Below, in pieces: positions 50,771 to 59,796 of a stretch of 64,000 nucleotides of DNA; within the stretch, counting starts at the first letter, position 1; each line of letters begins with the position of its first letter. Below the pieces are notes generated by a model. That model saw only the letters and a list, made by a program, of their open reading frames with translations. It did no database searches and was not told the DNA's origin. Location: the NCBI RefSeq assembly GCF_002210425.1, contig NZ_MWQK01000004.1, forward strand, positions 248,001 to 312,000, in the 5' to 3' direction. Made by a program: the position numbers and the translations under genes. Origin of the DNA: Fibrobacter sp. UWB2 (GTDB lineage: Bacteria; Fibrobacterota; Fibrobacteria; Fibrobacterales; Fibrobacteraceae).

Positions 50771-50785
50771 TAATTGTAAGGCGGA

Positions 50786-52312
50786 TCAATCGAACTTTCT
50801 CTTCCAAACAGGTTCGTCTGTAATAGACTGTCGAGCTTTCAAAGAATCATCAACATAAAGAGTTCGCAGTCTCTCTAGTACAGGAATTGTCGGCACAGAC
50901 TTTCGTCTCTTTTCCTTCATTTTGTCATCATCGCGACGAACAGGGTTATCAAGGACGGATGTCTTAAATCCGTCTTTAAAAGTTTCTTCCTCAATCAGTT
51001 CACCGTTTTCATTCCATTTTTTCCATACACCTATGGGCTTGTCTAACTCATAGTATTCTTCAGCCTTTAAACGTCCATTTTCGAACCACGTTTTTCTAAC
51101 GCCGTTGAGTTTTCCTTCGTTATAATGTTCCTCCTCGGCGATTTTCCCATTTTCATGCCATTTTTTCCGAACGCCTTCTAAATTGCCGTCTTTATAATAA
51201 AACATGGCTTTCAATTTTCCATTTTTATACCATCTCTTCCATACGCCATGGGCTTTATCTGATACATAATTATCTTCCCATTGCATTTTCCCATTTTCAT
51301 ACCACCATTTCCAAGTTCCATAACGTTTACCATCTTTATAAATGACCTTCGATTTCAGACGACCATTTATATACCATTCTGTCCAAGTTCCTTCGAACTT
51401 ACCATTTTTATAGAATCGTTCATCTTTCAATTGTCCGTATTCGGACCACGCTTTCCAAGGGCCATCATATTCTCCTAACTTATACGAAATTATCTCTTTC
51501 AACTTGCCGTCATGAAACCATTTTTTACTAACACCATCTTTTTTACCCGATACATAAAAAGATTCTTCCGCCAATTGTCCGTTCCAATACCAAGATTTCC
51601 AAGGTCCTTCTCGTTTATCAGACTTGTACATTCCATCGAGTTCCAAAAAACCATTTTCATACCATGCTTTCCACGCCCCTTCTTTTCGGCCTAATCTATA
51701 ACCATGCTCACAAAGCTTTTGCCCATTATAATGCCAAATTTTCAAGATGCCATCTATTTTCCCTGATTTATAAAACATTTCAGAATGCAATCGACCATTA
51801 TCAAACCAACGTTTACTAGTTCCTTCTCGCACTCCGTTCTTATAATGTTCTTCTGATTCTATTTTTCCATTCGCATACCATTCTCTACTTACACTATCTC
51901 GAATAAAGTCATCATAGCAACCCGAAAGTCGATGACAATTCTGAATCCAGTAATTATACATTTTACCTTTATAAAATTCTTCTCTCGACAATTGTCCATT
52001 GCTATGCCACCATCTCCAAACGCTATCCCGCATACCTTCATGATAAAAGCCTTCAAAAGCAAGTTGTCCATTTTCGTGCCACGATTTCCACACACCATTC
52101 GGTTTGTCATTTTTATAAAAGCCCGTCTCTTTTACTTTTCCACCCCAATAATAAGAGATGTATTTGCCCTCTTTGACATTTTTACAATATGTTGTAATGG
52201 ATTTAACCGTATTTTGATTGTAATATTCCTTGCGCTCTTCTTCGCCACAAGCGGCGAGAAGTAAAACGGAGGCCAAAAGCAGCGTGAATAAGACAACCTT
52301 TTTCAATTTCAT
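50786..52312 (-). CDS. MORN-type repeat lipoprotein (16 repeats)
   Basis: This 508-residue protein has a type II signal peptide (MKLKKVVLFTLLLASVLLLA, then AC). It has 16 tandem repeats of about 24 residues with a pattern like KxWyxNGxLxxExxYkxGkxxG, from about residue 55 to 445. The third repeat is longer and contains extra Cys residues. The array resembles the YwqK/MORN variant family. MORN arrays form elongated beta hairpins and bind membrane or protein. The last 60 residues (NPVRRDDDKMKEKRRKSVPT) are basic. Function unknown. Confidence 0.85.
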   Translation of the reverse strand: MKLKKVVLFTLLLASVLLLAACGEEERKEYYNQNTVKSITTYCKNVKEGKYISYYWGGKVKETGFYKNDKPNGVWKSWHENGQLAFEGFYHEGMRDSVWRWWHSNGQLSREEFYKGKMYNYWIQNCHRLSGCYDDFIRDSVSREWYANGKIESEEHYKNGVREGTSKRWFDNGRLHSEMFYKSGKIDGILKIWHYNGQKLCEHGYRLGRKEGAWKAWYENGFLELDGMYKSDKREGPWKSWYWNGQLAEESFYVSGKKDGVSKKWFHDGKLKEIISYKLGEYDGPWKAWSEYGQLKDERFYKNGKFEGTWTEWYINGRLKSKVIYKDGKRYGTWKWWYENGKMQWEDNYVSDKAHGVWKRWYKNGKLKAMFYYKDGNLEGVRKKWHENGKIAEEEHYNEGKLNGVRKTWFENGRLKAEEYYELDKPIGVWKKWNENGELIEEETFKDGFKTSVLDNPVRRDDDKMKEKRRKSVPTIPVLERLRTLYVDDSLKARQSITDEPVWKRKFD

Positions 52313-52404
52313 AATCAGACTTATTTATTGCAAATTAAGAACAATCTAGTAATATACAACATACGAAAAAAAATGATTATAGACAACTGGTTAAATTATC
52401 GTAA

Positions 52405-52438
52405 ATAAAGGAGATGCCCGGTCGAGGCCGGGCATGAC
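52405..52438. repeat. GATGCCCG-type hairpin repeat
   Basis: AATAAAGGAGATGCCCGG and CCGGGCATGACAAC form an eight-base stem (atgcccgg / ccgggcat, 52414-52435). The copy lies between the MORN gene and the AraC regulator. Confidence 0.65.
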
Positions 52439-52456
52439 AACATTGGTTTAACGAAC

Positions 52457-53356
52457 TTATTCTGCGGTTTTGCGGTAGGCTTTGGGCGAGACTCCGACGA
52501 GGCGCTTGAAGAACTTTCCAAAGAACGAAACATCCGGGAAGTTCAGAATCTTAGAGACTTTCTGGATGTCTCTGGAAGACGAGCGCAACAGAACTTTTGC
52601 ATCAAGCGCAATATGTTCGTCAATCCAACGCTTGGCATTCTTGCCAGTCTGCTCTTCGGCAACGGCAGAGAGGTACTTCGGCGTAATGCCGAGTTCATCG
52701 GCATAGAATTTCACGGAATGCTGTTCGCGATGTTTTTCGACGACGAGGTCAATAAACTGCGCAAATAGCACCTGGCCACGACTCTTGACGACATCCGTCG
52801 TGAGCGATTCATCGACAAAGCCGATGCATTCGTACAAAAGTCCAATCAGATGATTCTTGAGGACCTGCAAGCGGCAAGCATTCGTCTCTGTCGTTTCAAA
52901 CTTTTTCTTCAAGAATTCAAAGCTTGCATTCAGTTGTTCAAACTTGCCCTTGTCGAGTTGCTGAAGCGGATTTTCACGGAACCTTAAAATCAATCGCGTA
53001 TTGTCATCAAAGCGAATGATGAGTTCATCAATCATGTTCTTGGAGCAAGCAATGCACACCGGTTCAAAATCGGCAGAAGCCTTCTTGGCTCGCAACACCT
53101 GTTCTGGGAACACAACGAACAAGGCCCCCGCTTCGAGGTGGTAAGTCTTAAGGTCAAGTTCAACATCTACAGAACCGCGTTTCACCAAGAGGAGCACCGC
53201 CGCCTGGACTTTTACATAATTTTCAAGCCCGAATTCCTTGAGGCTGGTGATCATTGCAATCTTATCGGGCAACACGTTTGCTTGACGCAAAAAATTCAGC
53301 ATCGAAAAATCCGCAGTGCGGATATTCGCATTCTTATGAAAAGGAAGGTCATTCAT
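52457..53356 (-). CDS. AraC-family transcriptional regulator
   Basis: This 299-residue protein has an N-terminal cupin-like sensor (VDVELDLKTYHLEAGALFVV and FPEQVLRAKK). The C-terminal double helix-turn-helix reads FYADELGITPKYLSAVAEEQ and, near the end, LNFPDVSFFGKFFKRLVGVSPKAYRK, the AraC signature. The ligand and target are unknown. It sits alone between two hairpin repeats; nearby genes on the same strand do not hint at a regulon. Confidence 0.88.
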   Translation of the reverse strand: MNDLPFHKNANIRTADFSMLNFLRQANVLPDKIAMITSLKEFGLENYVKVQAAVLLLVKRGSVDVELDLKTYHLEAGALFVVFPEQVLRAKKASADFEPVCIACSKNMIDELIIRFDDNTRLILRFRENPLQQLDKGKFEQLNASFEFLKKKFETTETNACRLQVLKNHLIGLLYECIGFVDESLTTDVVKSRGQVLFAQFIDLVVEKHREQHSVKFYADELGITPKYLSAVAEEQTGKNAKRWIDEHIALDAKVLLRSSSRDIQKVSKILNFPDVSFFGKFFKRLVGVSPKAYRKTAE

Positions 53357-53394
53357 TATATAAACATCATAGCAAAAAGTAGAATGAATGTCAA

Positions 53395-53462
53395 TGGATC
53401 CCCTCCCTAACGGTCGAGGATGACATTTCTAATAACTAGTAACTAAGGACTAATAACTCCAT
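53395..53462. repeat. Half REP and ACTAA-type repeat
   Basis: The 105-base gap holds a half copy of the REP-like sequence (GGATCCCCTCC ... GTCGAGGATGAC, 53397-53421). A short degenerate AATAACTAGTAACTAAGG run (53430-53455) is the same kind as at 14766. Confidence 0.4.
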
Positions 53463-54943
53463 TAAAACAGTTTATAGCTGAAGTACAGGGTGTACGCGAA
53501 GACGCCGCGGCTCATGGGTTCAAAGAATTCCGAGGAATAAGCGGCGATTTTGGCATAAGTATCGAAACGGCCACCCATGGCAATTCTATCCGTCAAGTTG
53601 TATTCCGCAGAGGTGTAGTTCATCAGCAACATGTCCCAGCCATCGGCTCCATAGTGTGGTAGCGAGCCCGGAATCGTGTGCAGAGCATCGACAATCGTCT
53701 TGTTCTTGAAGCGGAACTTTTTCCCGATTGAAACTTCAATCCCCAACACATACTTTGCACCCATATTGTACTGGTAATTGTCCATATCCGATTCATATTC
53801 CGGGTGCACTTCACGAATCAGGTCATCGTAGCCCATATCCGTCGTGCCTAGCAGTATGAAGTAAATCTGGTGGTACATGCGGAAACGCATCGAGGGCAAA
53901 AGCCAAAGCGAAAAGTCAATACCCGTACCGACAGAGATTGTGCCAACCGTTGCGAAGTCACCATAGAACGTGCAATAATCGAGATACGTCGCAAAGTCCA
54001 CCCAATGCCCACGGCCATGAACACCGGCGTTTGTAAGCTTGCCCGTCACGTCAAGCTGGAAAAGCGTCCCATCGGGGCCGACTTCACCGCGAGTGAACAA
54101 ATTAAAGTAGTCAAACGGACGCTTGACCTTGCGGAACGGCTTGCCGTATTCAATTTCGGCACCGTACATAATATGCTTATCGTCCCAGCGCTGGTCCAAG
54201 TCATCCTCATTGCGGCCACCATAGCGATAGATGTTCCCGAAGTGCGAACCCGTTCCCAAGAAAATAGAAAGGTCCAACGGTGAGTTACCCGTGATGATAT
54301 CGCGGTTGCCGAATATTTTTCTTTGTAAGTAAGCGGAATGAGCCATTCCAAATGCGCCGACCTGGTTGTACCATGCGGATTCATCAACGCCATAAAGTTT
54401 TCGCGAGAGTCTGTAGAGGACTTCGCCATAGACAGCGCCGCCAACCGATGTGGCAATCAAGTCGTTGATGGAAGGGTATTCCGTCTCGGCAAACATTTCC
54501 CACGTGTAGCTCCCCAATGCGGCAAACAAGAGGCTTCCGTAAAAACCATAGCCCGCGCCACGTGCAAAATTGTAGTAAGTCGCCCCCTGATACGGGTGTC
54601 CATAAAAGTTAATCGCCCAATGGTTATGGTCCCATTGCCAACCTTCCTTCATATTGCGTTTCCAGTATTTCGGCCCCGTGCGCGCATACCCTTTGTCCAA
54701 AACATAACGGTCCCACGCCCAAACAAATCCGTTAAAGCCAAGGACCTCCCCCAAGACGATAAGCGGGTAAACTTCTTTGGGCTTTTCTAGCGCATCGATG
54801 TCAACCGTGTCTTCGAACGTCGTATTCGTTACTGTGTAACCGACATTGATAGAATCTTCAGGAATCGTTTGGTCAGAAAATAAGGGCGCGCTCAAAGCGG
54901 CTACAGACAAAAACAATAGCGATGACAACAACTTGCGAAGCAT
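53462..54943 (-). CDS. DUF3943 outer-membrane-like protein
   Basis: This 493-residue protein has a signal peptide (1-18). The DUF3943 block is clear: WQWDHNHWAINFYGHPYQGA, then YYNFARGAGYGFYGSLLFAA, WEMFAETEYPSINDLIATSV and GEVLYRLSRKLYG. The second half alternates aromatic strands and ends VFAYTLYFSYKLF with a terminal Phe, suggesting a barrel. The family is common in diderms of the Bacteroidota/Fibrobacterota type and has no proven role. Confidence 0.83.
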   Translation of the reverse strand: MLRKLLSSLLFLSVAALSAPLFSDQTIPEDSINVGYTVTNTTFEDTVDIDALEKPKEVYPLIVLGEVLGFNGFVWAWDRYVLDKGYARTGPKYWKRNMKEGWQWDHNHWAINFYGHPYQGATYYNFARGAGYGFYGSLLFAALGSYTWEMFAETEYPSINDLIATSVGGAVYGEVLYRLSRKLYGVDESAWYNQVGAFGMAHSAYLQRKIFGNRDIITGNSPLDLSIFLGTGSHFGNIYRYGGRNEDDLDQRWDDKHIMYGAEIEYGKPFRKVKRPFDYFNLFTRGEVGPDGTLFQLDVTGKLTNAGVHGRGHWVDFATYLDYCTFYGDFATVGTISVGTGIDFSLWLLPSMRFRMYHQIYFILLGTTDMGYDDLIREVHPEYESDMDNYQYNMGAKYVLGIEVSIGKKFRFKNKTIVDALHTIPGSLPHYGADGWDMLLMNYTSAEYNLTDRIAMGGRFDTYAKIAAYSSEFFEPMSRGVFAYTLYFSYKLF

Positions 54944-55052
54944 TTTACTCTCTCTTTTTCATCAAAGCTAAAACTTTATCGAAAAATTTAAAGAGGAGTC
55001 TCGACGACTCCCCTAAAGTAGAGAATGAACGACAAATATTTAAGATAAATGG

Positions 55053-55988
55053 TTACTTTGCCTTGAGCAAGTTGTCGAAATAGACGATGGTCTTTTCGAG
55101 GCCCTGGCGGAGCGGAATGGTCGGTTCCCACTTGAGAGCGCTCTTGGCAAGCGTGATGTCCGGACGGCGCATCTTCGGATCGTCCCCCGGAAGCGGCTTG
55201 TAGACAATCTTGCTCTTGGAACCCGTGAGTTCAAGCACTTCCTTCGCAAGTTCGAGCATCGTGAATTCGCCAGGATTGCCGATGTTCACCGGTCCGATAA
55301 TCTTGTCCTGGTTCATCATGCGGACAAAGCCTTCGATGAGGTCGTCCACGTAGCAGAAGCTGCGGGTCTGGCTGCCGTCACCGTAGATGGTGAGGTCTTC
55401 GCCATTGAGCGCCTGGACGATAAAGTTCGAAACGACGCGACCGTCGTTCGGGAGCATGCGCGGACCGTACGTATTGAAAATGCGGACGATGCGGATATCG
55501 ACCTTGTTCTGACGGTGGTAATCCATGAAAAGCGTTTCGGCGACGCGTTTGCCTTCGTCATAGCAGCTGCGGATGCCGATGGGGTTCACGTTTCCCCAGT
55601 AGTCTTCGGTCTGCGGATGCACAGCCGGGTCGCCATAGACTTCGCTTGTAGAAGCCTGCAAGATGCGGGCCTTGACGCGCTTTGCAAGGCCGAGCATGTT
55701 GATTGCGCCCATGACGCTTGTCTTGATGGTCTTTACCGGGTTGAACTGGTAATGGATTGGGCTTGCCGGGCAGGCCAAGTTGAAAATGCGGTCCACTTCC
55801 AAAAGAATCGGTTCAGTCACATCGTGACGGATGAGTTCAAAATTGCGGTTGTCGCGCAGGTGGGCAACGTTAGCCATACGGCCTGTGAAGTAATTGTCCA
55901 AGCAAATGACTTCGTGACCGTCATTCAAAAGTCTTTCGCAAAGGTGACTTCCTAAGAATCCAGCACCACCAGTAACTAAACAACGCAT
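55053..55988 (-). CDS. UDP-glucuronate decarboxylase-like SDR epimerase
   Basis: This 311-residue SDR enzyme begins [20 protein letters not shown] at ATG 55988, with GGGAG six bases upstream. It has the NAD-binding GGxGxxG, the catalytic pair in [16 protein letters not shown], and the UXS hallmark [11 protein letters not shown] before it. The family makes UDP-xylose from UDP-glucuronate for surface polysaccharides. Length fits the bacterial UXS (about 310). The two sugar transferases nearby support a polysaccharide role, though other SDR sugar epimerases cannot be excluded. Confidence 0.85.
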   Translation of the reverse strand: MRCLVTGGAGFLGSHLCERLLNDGHEVICLDNYFTGRMANVAHLRDNRNFELIRHDVTEPILLEVDRIFNLACPASPIHYQFNPVKTIKTSVMGAINMLGLAKRVKARILQASTSEVYGDPAVHPQTEDYWGNVNPIGIRSCYDEGKRVAETLFMDYHRQNKVDIRIVRIFNTYGPRMLPNDGRVVSNFIVQALNGEDLTIYGDGSQTRSFCYVDDLIEGFVRMMNQDKIIGPVNIGNPGEFTMLELAKEVLELTGSKSKIVYKPLPGDDPKMRRPDITLAKSALKWEPTIPLRQGLEKTIVYFDNLLKAK

Positions 55989-56041
55989 AAAAAACTCCCA
56001 TAAAGCGTCAAGATGTAAGAAATATAGTAAAGGAGAATAAT

Positions 56042-56122
56042 AAAGGAGATGCCCGCTCGGTGGCGGGCATGACAATTCAGCATCGGGCATGACAGCTAGA
56101 TGGCGGGGCAACGCCCGCCATA
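56042..56122. repeat. Cluster of GATGCCCG-type hairpins
   Basis: TAAAGGAGATGCCCGC and GCGGGCATGACA form a perfect eight-base stem (atgcccgc / gcgggcat, 56049-56070). A shortened CATCGGGCATGACA (about 56081) and a tggcggg / cccgcca hairpin (56101-56120) follow. The cluster fills the gap between UXS and nadC. Confidence 0.65.
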
Positions 56123-56133
56123 ACAAATTCGAA

Positions 56134-56997
56134 TTAAATTCTCATCGAGATGTCGAGAGCCTTGACGCTATGCGTGAGGGCGCCGACAGAGATAAAGTCG
56201 AGACCGAGCGTTGCAATCTGCTTCGCACGTTCGAGCGTCATGTTGCCAGAACCTTCCACGAGCACCTTGTCACCGCTTTCCTTGATAATCTTCAAGGCTT
56301 CGGCCATCATTTCGTTGCTCATATTGTCGAGCATGATGACGTCAACACCCTTGTTGAGAAGAGCGCGGAGCTGGTCGAAGTTTTCGACTTCCATTTCGAC
56401 CATCAAGCCCTGCTTGTTGTTCTTCTTGACAACTTCAAGAGCTTCGAGCACGCCACCGGCAGCTGCAATGTGGTTGTCCTTCACAAGCACCATGTCAAAG
56501 AGGCCCATGCGGTGGTTGGAACCGCCACCGACGCGAACGGCGTACTTCTGCAACGTGCGGAAACCCGGAATCGTCTTGCGGGTGTCGAGAACCTTGGTCT
56601 TACCGCCCTTCAAAGCTTCCTGGAACGTGTGAGCCACAGTTGCCACACCGGAGAGTTGCTGGATGAAGTTCAAAAGCGTGCGTTCGCCCGTCAAAAGTTC
56701 GTGCGTTGTGCCATCGAGTTCGGCAATCAAGTCACCCTTCTTCACGACGTCACCATCTTTCTTGTGGAGCGTCACCTTGGCATTTGCCTTGAGTTCCTGA
56801 AACACGAGTTCGATAATCGGAAGGCCGGCGAGCACGCCATCTTCTTTGGCGATGAGGCGGGCATGCTGTTTCTGGTCCGCAGGAATGGTCCATTCGCTGG
56901 TCACGTCACCCGTGCGAACGTCTTCCGCCAAAGCGAGGCGGATCATGGTCAAAGCATCTTCGGTTGGGAATACTGGAGTAGAATTATCGCCGTACAT
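56134..56997 (-). CDS. nadC: Nicotinate-nucleotide pyrophosphorylase
   Basis: NadC converts quinolinate and PRPP to nicotinate mononucleotide in NAD synthesis. The 287-residue protein starts at ATG 56997, whose A overlaps the TAA of the preceding glycosylphosphotransferase. It has [58 protein letters not shown] and [19 protein letters not shown], the classical NadC blocks. Length is normal. Confidence 0.95.
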   Translation of the reverse strand: MYGDNSTPVFPTEDALTMIRLALAEDVRTGDVTSEWTIPADQKQHARLIAKEDGVLAGLPIIELVFQELKANAKVTLHKKDGDVVKKGDLIAELDGTTHELLTGERTLLNFIQQLSGVATVAHTFQEALKGGKTKVLDTRKTIPGFRTLQKYAVRVGGGSNHRMGLFDMVLVKDNHIAAAGGVLEALEVVKKNNKQGLMVEMEVENFDQLRALLNKGVDVIMLDNMSNEMMAEALKIIKESGDKVLVEGSGNMTLERAKQIATLGLDFISVGALTHSVKALDISMRI

Positions 56998-58448
56998 TAC
57001 TGTGCGCCTTTTCCGGTTAAAACAACATAAACTGTTCGAGCCAAAATCTGGAAGTCCAGAAGCAAGCTCATGTTCTCGTAATAGTACATGTCGTACTGGA
57101 GCTTGATCTGCACGTCTTCGATGCTCGTATCGTAGTGGTGGCAAACCTGAGCCCAGCCTGTGAGGCCCGGTTTCATCTTGAGGCGGCTGATGTAGAACGG
57201 GATCTGTTCACGGAGCTTGCCGATAAACACGGCACGTTCCGGACGCGGGCCCACCATGCTCATATCGCCTTTCAAAACACAAAGAATCTGCGGAAGTTCA
57301 TCAATGCGGGTCTTGCGCAAGAAGCGGCCAATTCGTGTAATGCGCGGGTCCTTCTTGGTAGCCCACTGGGCACCGAACTTTTCAGCATCGGTACGCATCG
57401 TGCGGAACTTGTAGACCGTAAACGGCTTGCCGTAAAGGCCAATGCGTTCCTGCGAATAGAAAACCGGACCATGGTCATCGAGCTTGATTGCAATAGCGGC
57501 AAACAGGCAGACCGGGAGAGACAAAAGTCCGAGGAACAAGCCAAAAGCAATATCGATAATGCGCTTGACGCGAACCTGCCAAGGCGGCATCGTAAACGCA
57601 AAAAGTTCCTGCAATTCAAAACCGTAAACGAGGTTTGCCTTGAAGCGGCCATTCACGACGCTATAAAGTTCAGGAACAATGTAAATATGGAGCGGGAGTT
57701 CGCAAATCCAGACGAGCACGCGCATAATCTCTTGCGGAGAAGTACTTTCGTGCGCAATGATAATGCCGCTGACCTTGTACTTCTTGACAAGTGCAGGCAA
57801 ATCGGAATACTTGCCGAGAACCGGAACCTTCGCAAACTTTTTCGGCAAGACCTGGTAGCGTTCATCGACAAAGCCAACAACACGCTGACCACGAGCCGGA
57901 GTCTTCGCCAAGTCACGGGCAATCTTTTTACCCGCTTCAGTAGCGCCAAGCACGAGAATGTTGTTCGCCCCATAGCCCTTACGGAGCAATGCCCGCAAAA
58001 AGACATAGATGAGCATACGGAACAGGCCGACAAGCAAAATTGCAAGGCCGCCGTAAATAAAAATCCACGGGAACCGGGAACCATAGAGGTAGCCTTCATT
58101 GAGCGGTTGGTTCGTAAAGACCTTCCCCATGAACTCGGCACCGAAGAGACAAACTATAATCAAGACCACACCGATTACAACAGCGCGAAGTACACGCAGC
58201 ACCTGGTGTGTTCTTGATAACAAAAGCCAGGAACGATACAATCCGGCAAAGGCAAACAAGGTCAGCCACCCGATATTCAAGACGAGTCCAAACTGCCAAT
58301 AGCTTGCGAACGTCTTGCTCGGGTCGAACTTGTCTACGATAAGGCCACTATGGAACTGAACCCAAAACGCCAAGGCGAAGCAAATCGACAAAGCTGCAAA
58401 ATCCGAGAGGATTAAGAGAATTCGTTCCATAGTAGTTGCGCGAATCAT
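56997..58448 (-). CDS. Undecaprenyl-phosphate sugar-1-phosphate transferase (WcaJ/WbaP type)
   Basis: This 483-residue inner-membrane protein has four to five N-terminal membrane segments, a nucleotide-binding-like middle domain (ANNILVLGATEAGKKIARDL) and the C-terminal catalytic sugar transferase domain (PF02397). The latter has KRIIDIAFGLFLGLLSLPVC, QERIGLYGKPFTVYKFRTMR and DELPQILCVLKGDMSMVGPR. It starts exopolysaccharide or O-antigen synthesis by loading a sugar phosphate on undecaprenyl phosphate. It follows hom by 13 bases and overlaps nadC by one base. The specific sugar is unknown. Confidence 0.9.
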   Translation of the reverse strand: MIRATTMERILLILSDFAALSICFALAFWVQFHSGLIVDKFDPSKTFASYWQFGLVLNIGWLTLFAFAGLYRSWLLLSRTHQVLRVLRAVVIGVVLIIVCLFGAEFMGKVFTNQPLNEGYLYGSRFPWIFIYGGLAILLVGLFRMLIYVFLRALLRKGYGANNILVLGATEAGKKIARDLAKTPARGQRVVGFVDERYQVLPKKFAKVPVLGKYSDLPALVKKYKVSGIIIAHESTSPQEIMRVLVWICELPLHIYIVPELYSVVNGRFKANLVYGFELQELFAFTMPPWQVRVKRIIDIAFGLFLGLLSLPVCLFAAIAIKLDDHGPVFYSQERIGLYGKPFTVYKFRTMRTDAEKFGAQWATKKDPRITRIGRFLRKTRIDELPQILCVLKGDMSMVGPRPERAVFIGKLREQIPFYISRLKMKPGLTGWAQVCHHYDTSIEDVQIKLQYDMYYYENMSLLLDFQILARTVYVVLTGKGAQ

Positions 58449-58461
58449 ATACGACCTTTAA

Positions 58462-59751
58462 TTAAGCGAGGAAGCGGATAACCTGGCTCTTCTCAACGAT
58501 TTCAGAGAGAGAGTTCACTGCATCGACAGCCTTGGAAAGCTTGCTGTCGAGAGTCTTTTCCGTAATCACGACGATGGACACCTTGCCCGGGTCGTTCACG
58601 TTCTTCTGGATAATCGTTTCGATAGAGATGTTGTTGTCTGCAAGGATCTTCGTAATCTTGGCGAGCACACCGCAAGCGTCACGGGACGTGAAGCGGAGGT
58701 AGTAGCGGGCGCTAGTTTCGGAGATAGGAACGAGCGTTGCAGAGTTTTCGACGTTGAACCAGCCCATCGGGAGTGCCTTGCGGCTGCCCTGGTCGGTAGA
58801 ACGAGCGAGAGACACGAGGTCGGCAACAACTGCAGATGCGGTCGGGAGGCGGCCTGCACCGGCACCGGTCTGAACCGTTTCGCCGAGGTTGTCGCACTTG
58901 AGGTAAACAGCATTGATGACGCCGTTCACGTTAGAAAGCAAGTTCGTGTTCGGGACGAAGCACGGATGGACACGGGCGTCCACGCGGTCACCTTCACGGT
59001 GGTAGATGCCGAGGAGCTTCACGCAGCAGCCAAGTTCCTTGGCAAATGCGATATCCTGGGCGGTAATCTTGGAAATACCGGTAACGTGAATCTTTTCGAA
59101 GTCCACGCGCTTGCCGCTGCAAAGGCTTGCGAGGAGGGCCGTCTTGTGGGCGGAGTCGATACCTTCGATATCGAAAGTCGGGTCTGCTTCGGCAAAGCCG
59201 AGCTTTTGGGCGTCCTTCAAGACGACGTCGAAGTCGAGACCTTCTTCGGCCATGCGGCTCAAGATGTAGTTGCAAGTACCGTTAATGATGCAGCTCAGGT
59301 GTTCCACCGTAGAACCGAGCAGGCCTTCCTGCAGGCTACGGATAATAGGAATGCCACCGCCGACAGCGGCTTCGAACAGGACATGCAAGCCCTTCTTTGC
59401 AGCAAGCGGGAAAATTTCGTGACCGTACTTGGCGAGGAGAGCCTTGTTAGCCGTCACCACGTGCTTGCCGCTTTCGAGAGCAGCGAGGATCCACTTGCGC
59501 GGCATGTTGTAGCCACCGGCGAGTTCCACGAGCACGTCGATATCGTCGCCAGCAATCATTTCGTCGGCATTGGTCGAGACCTTGTAGCCCTTAGCCTTGT
59601 ACGGGGCCACTTCTTCTTCGGACTTGGCGCAAATGCAGGAGAGTTCCAACTCAACGCCAAGCTTTTCCTTATATTCGGCAATCTTCTGTTCAAGAATCTG
59701 AATGACACCACCACCAACGGTACCCGTGCCAATTAAACCAATACGCAACAT
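58462..59751 (-). CDS. hom: Homoserine dehydrogenase
   Basis: This 429-residue enzyme reduces aspartate semialdehyde to homoserine in Thr/Met synthesis. The N-terminal Rossmann motif GLIGTGTVGGGVI is followed by VTANKALLAKYG and LFEAAVGGGIPIIRSLQEGL. The catalytic region has GFAEADPTFDIEGIDSAHK, and the C-terminal ACT domain (about 350-425) may bind Thr as feedback regulator. GGAGA lies nine bases before the ATG. It is first of the hom-glycosylphosphotransferase-nadC run. Confidence 0.95.
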   Translation of the reverse strand: MLRIGLIGTGTVGGGVIQILEQKIAEYKEKLGVELELSCICAKSEEEVAPYKAKGYKVSTNADEMIAGDDIDVLVELAGGYNMPRKWILAALESGKHVVTANKALLAKYGHEIFPLAAKKGLHVLFEAAVGGGIPIIRSLQEGLLGSTVEHLSCIINGTCNYILSRMAEEGLDFDVVLKDAQKLGFAEADPTFDIEGIDSAHKTALLASLCSGKRVDFEKIHVTGISKITAQDIAFAKELGCCVKLLGIYHREGDRVDARVHPCFVPNTNLLSNVNGVINAVYLKCDNLGETVQTGAGAGRLPTASAVVADLVSLARSTDQGSRKALPMGWFNVENSATLVPISETSARYYLRFTSRDACGVLAKITKILADNNISIETIIQKNVNDPGKVSIVVITEKTLDSKLSKAVDAVNSLSEIVEKSQVIRFLA

Positions 59752-59796
59752 ATAGCGTCTCCATTTTAAATTTTACGCGCTATAATGTAGAAAAAA

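Noticed and set aside
50850-52150. Periodic DNA that could suggest a CRISPR array
   Set aside because: The period is 72 bases with protein-level, not exact DNA, repetition; it encodes MORN repeats.
55989-56126. N-terminal extension of the UXS-like protein
   Set aside because: The extra 46 codons are translated from hairpin repeats; ATG 55988 has a good ribosome site and gives the family N-terminus.
56998-57144. N-terminal extension of NadC
   Set aside because: It overlaps the end of the preceding gene in another frame; ATG 56997 gives the family N-terminus and a TAATG junction.
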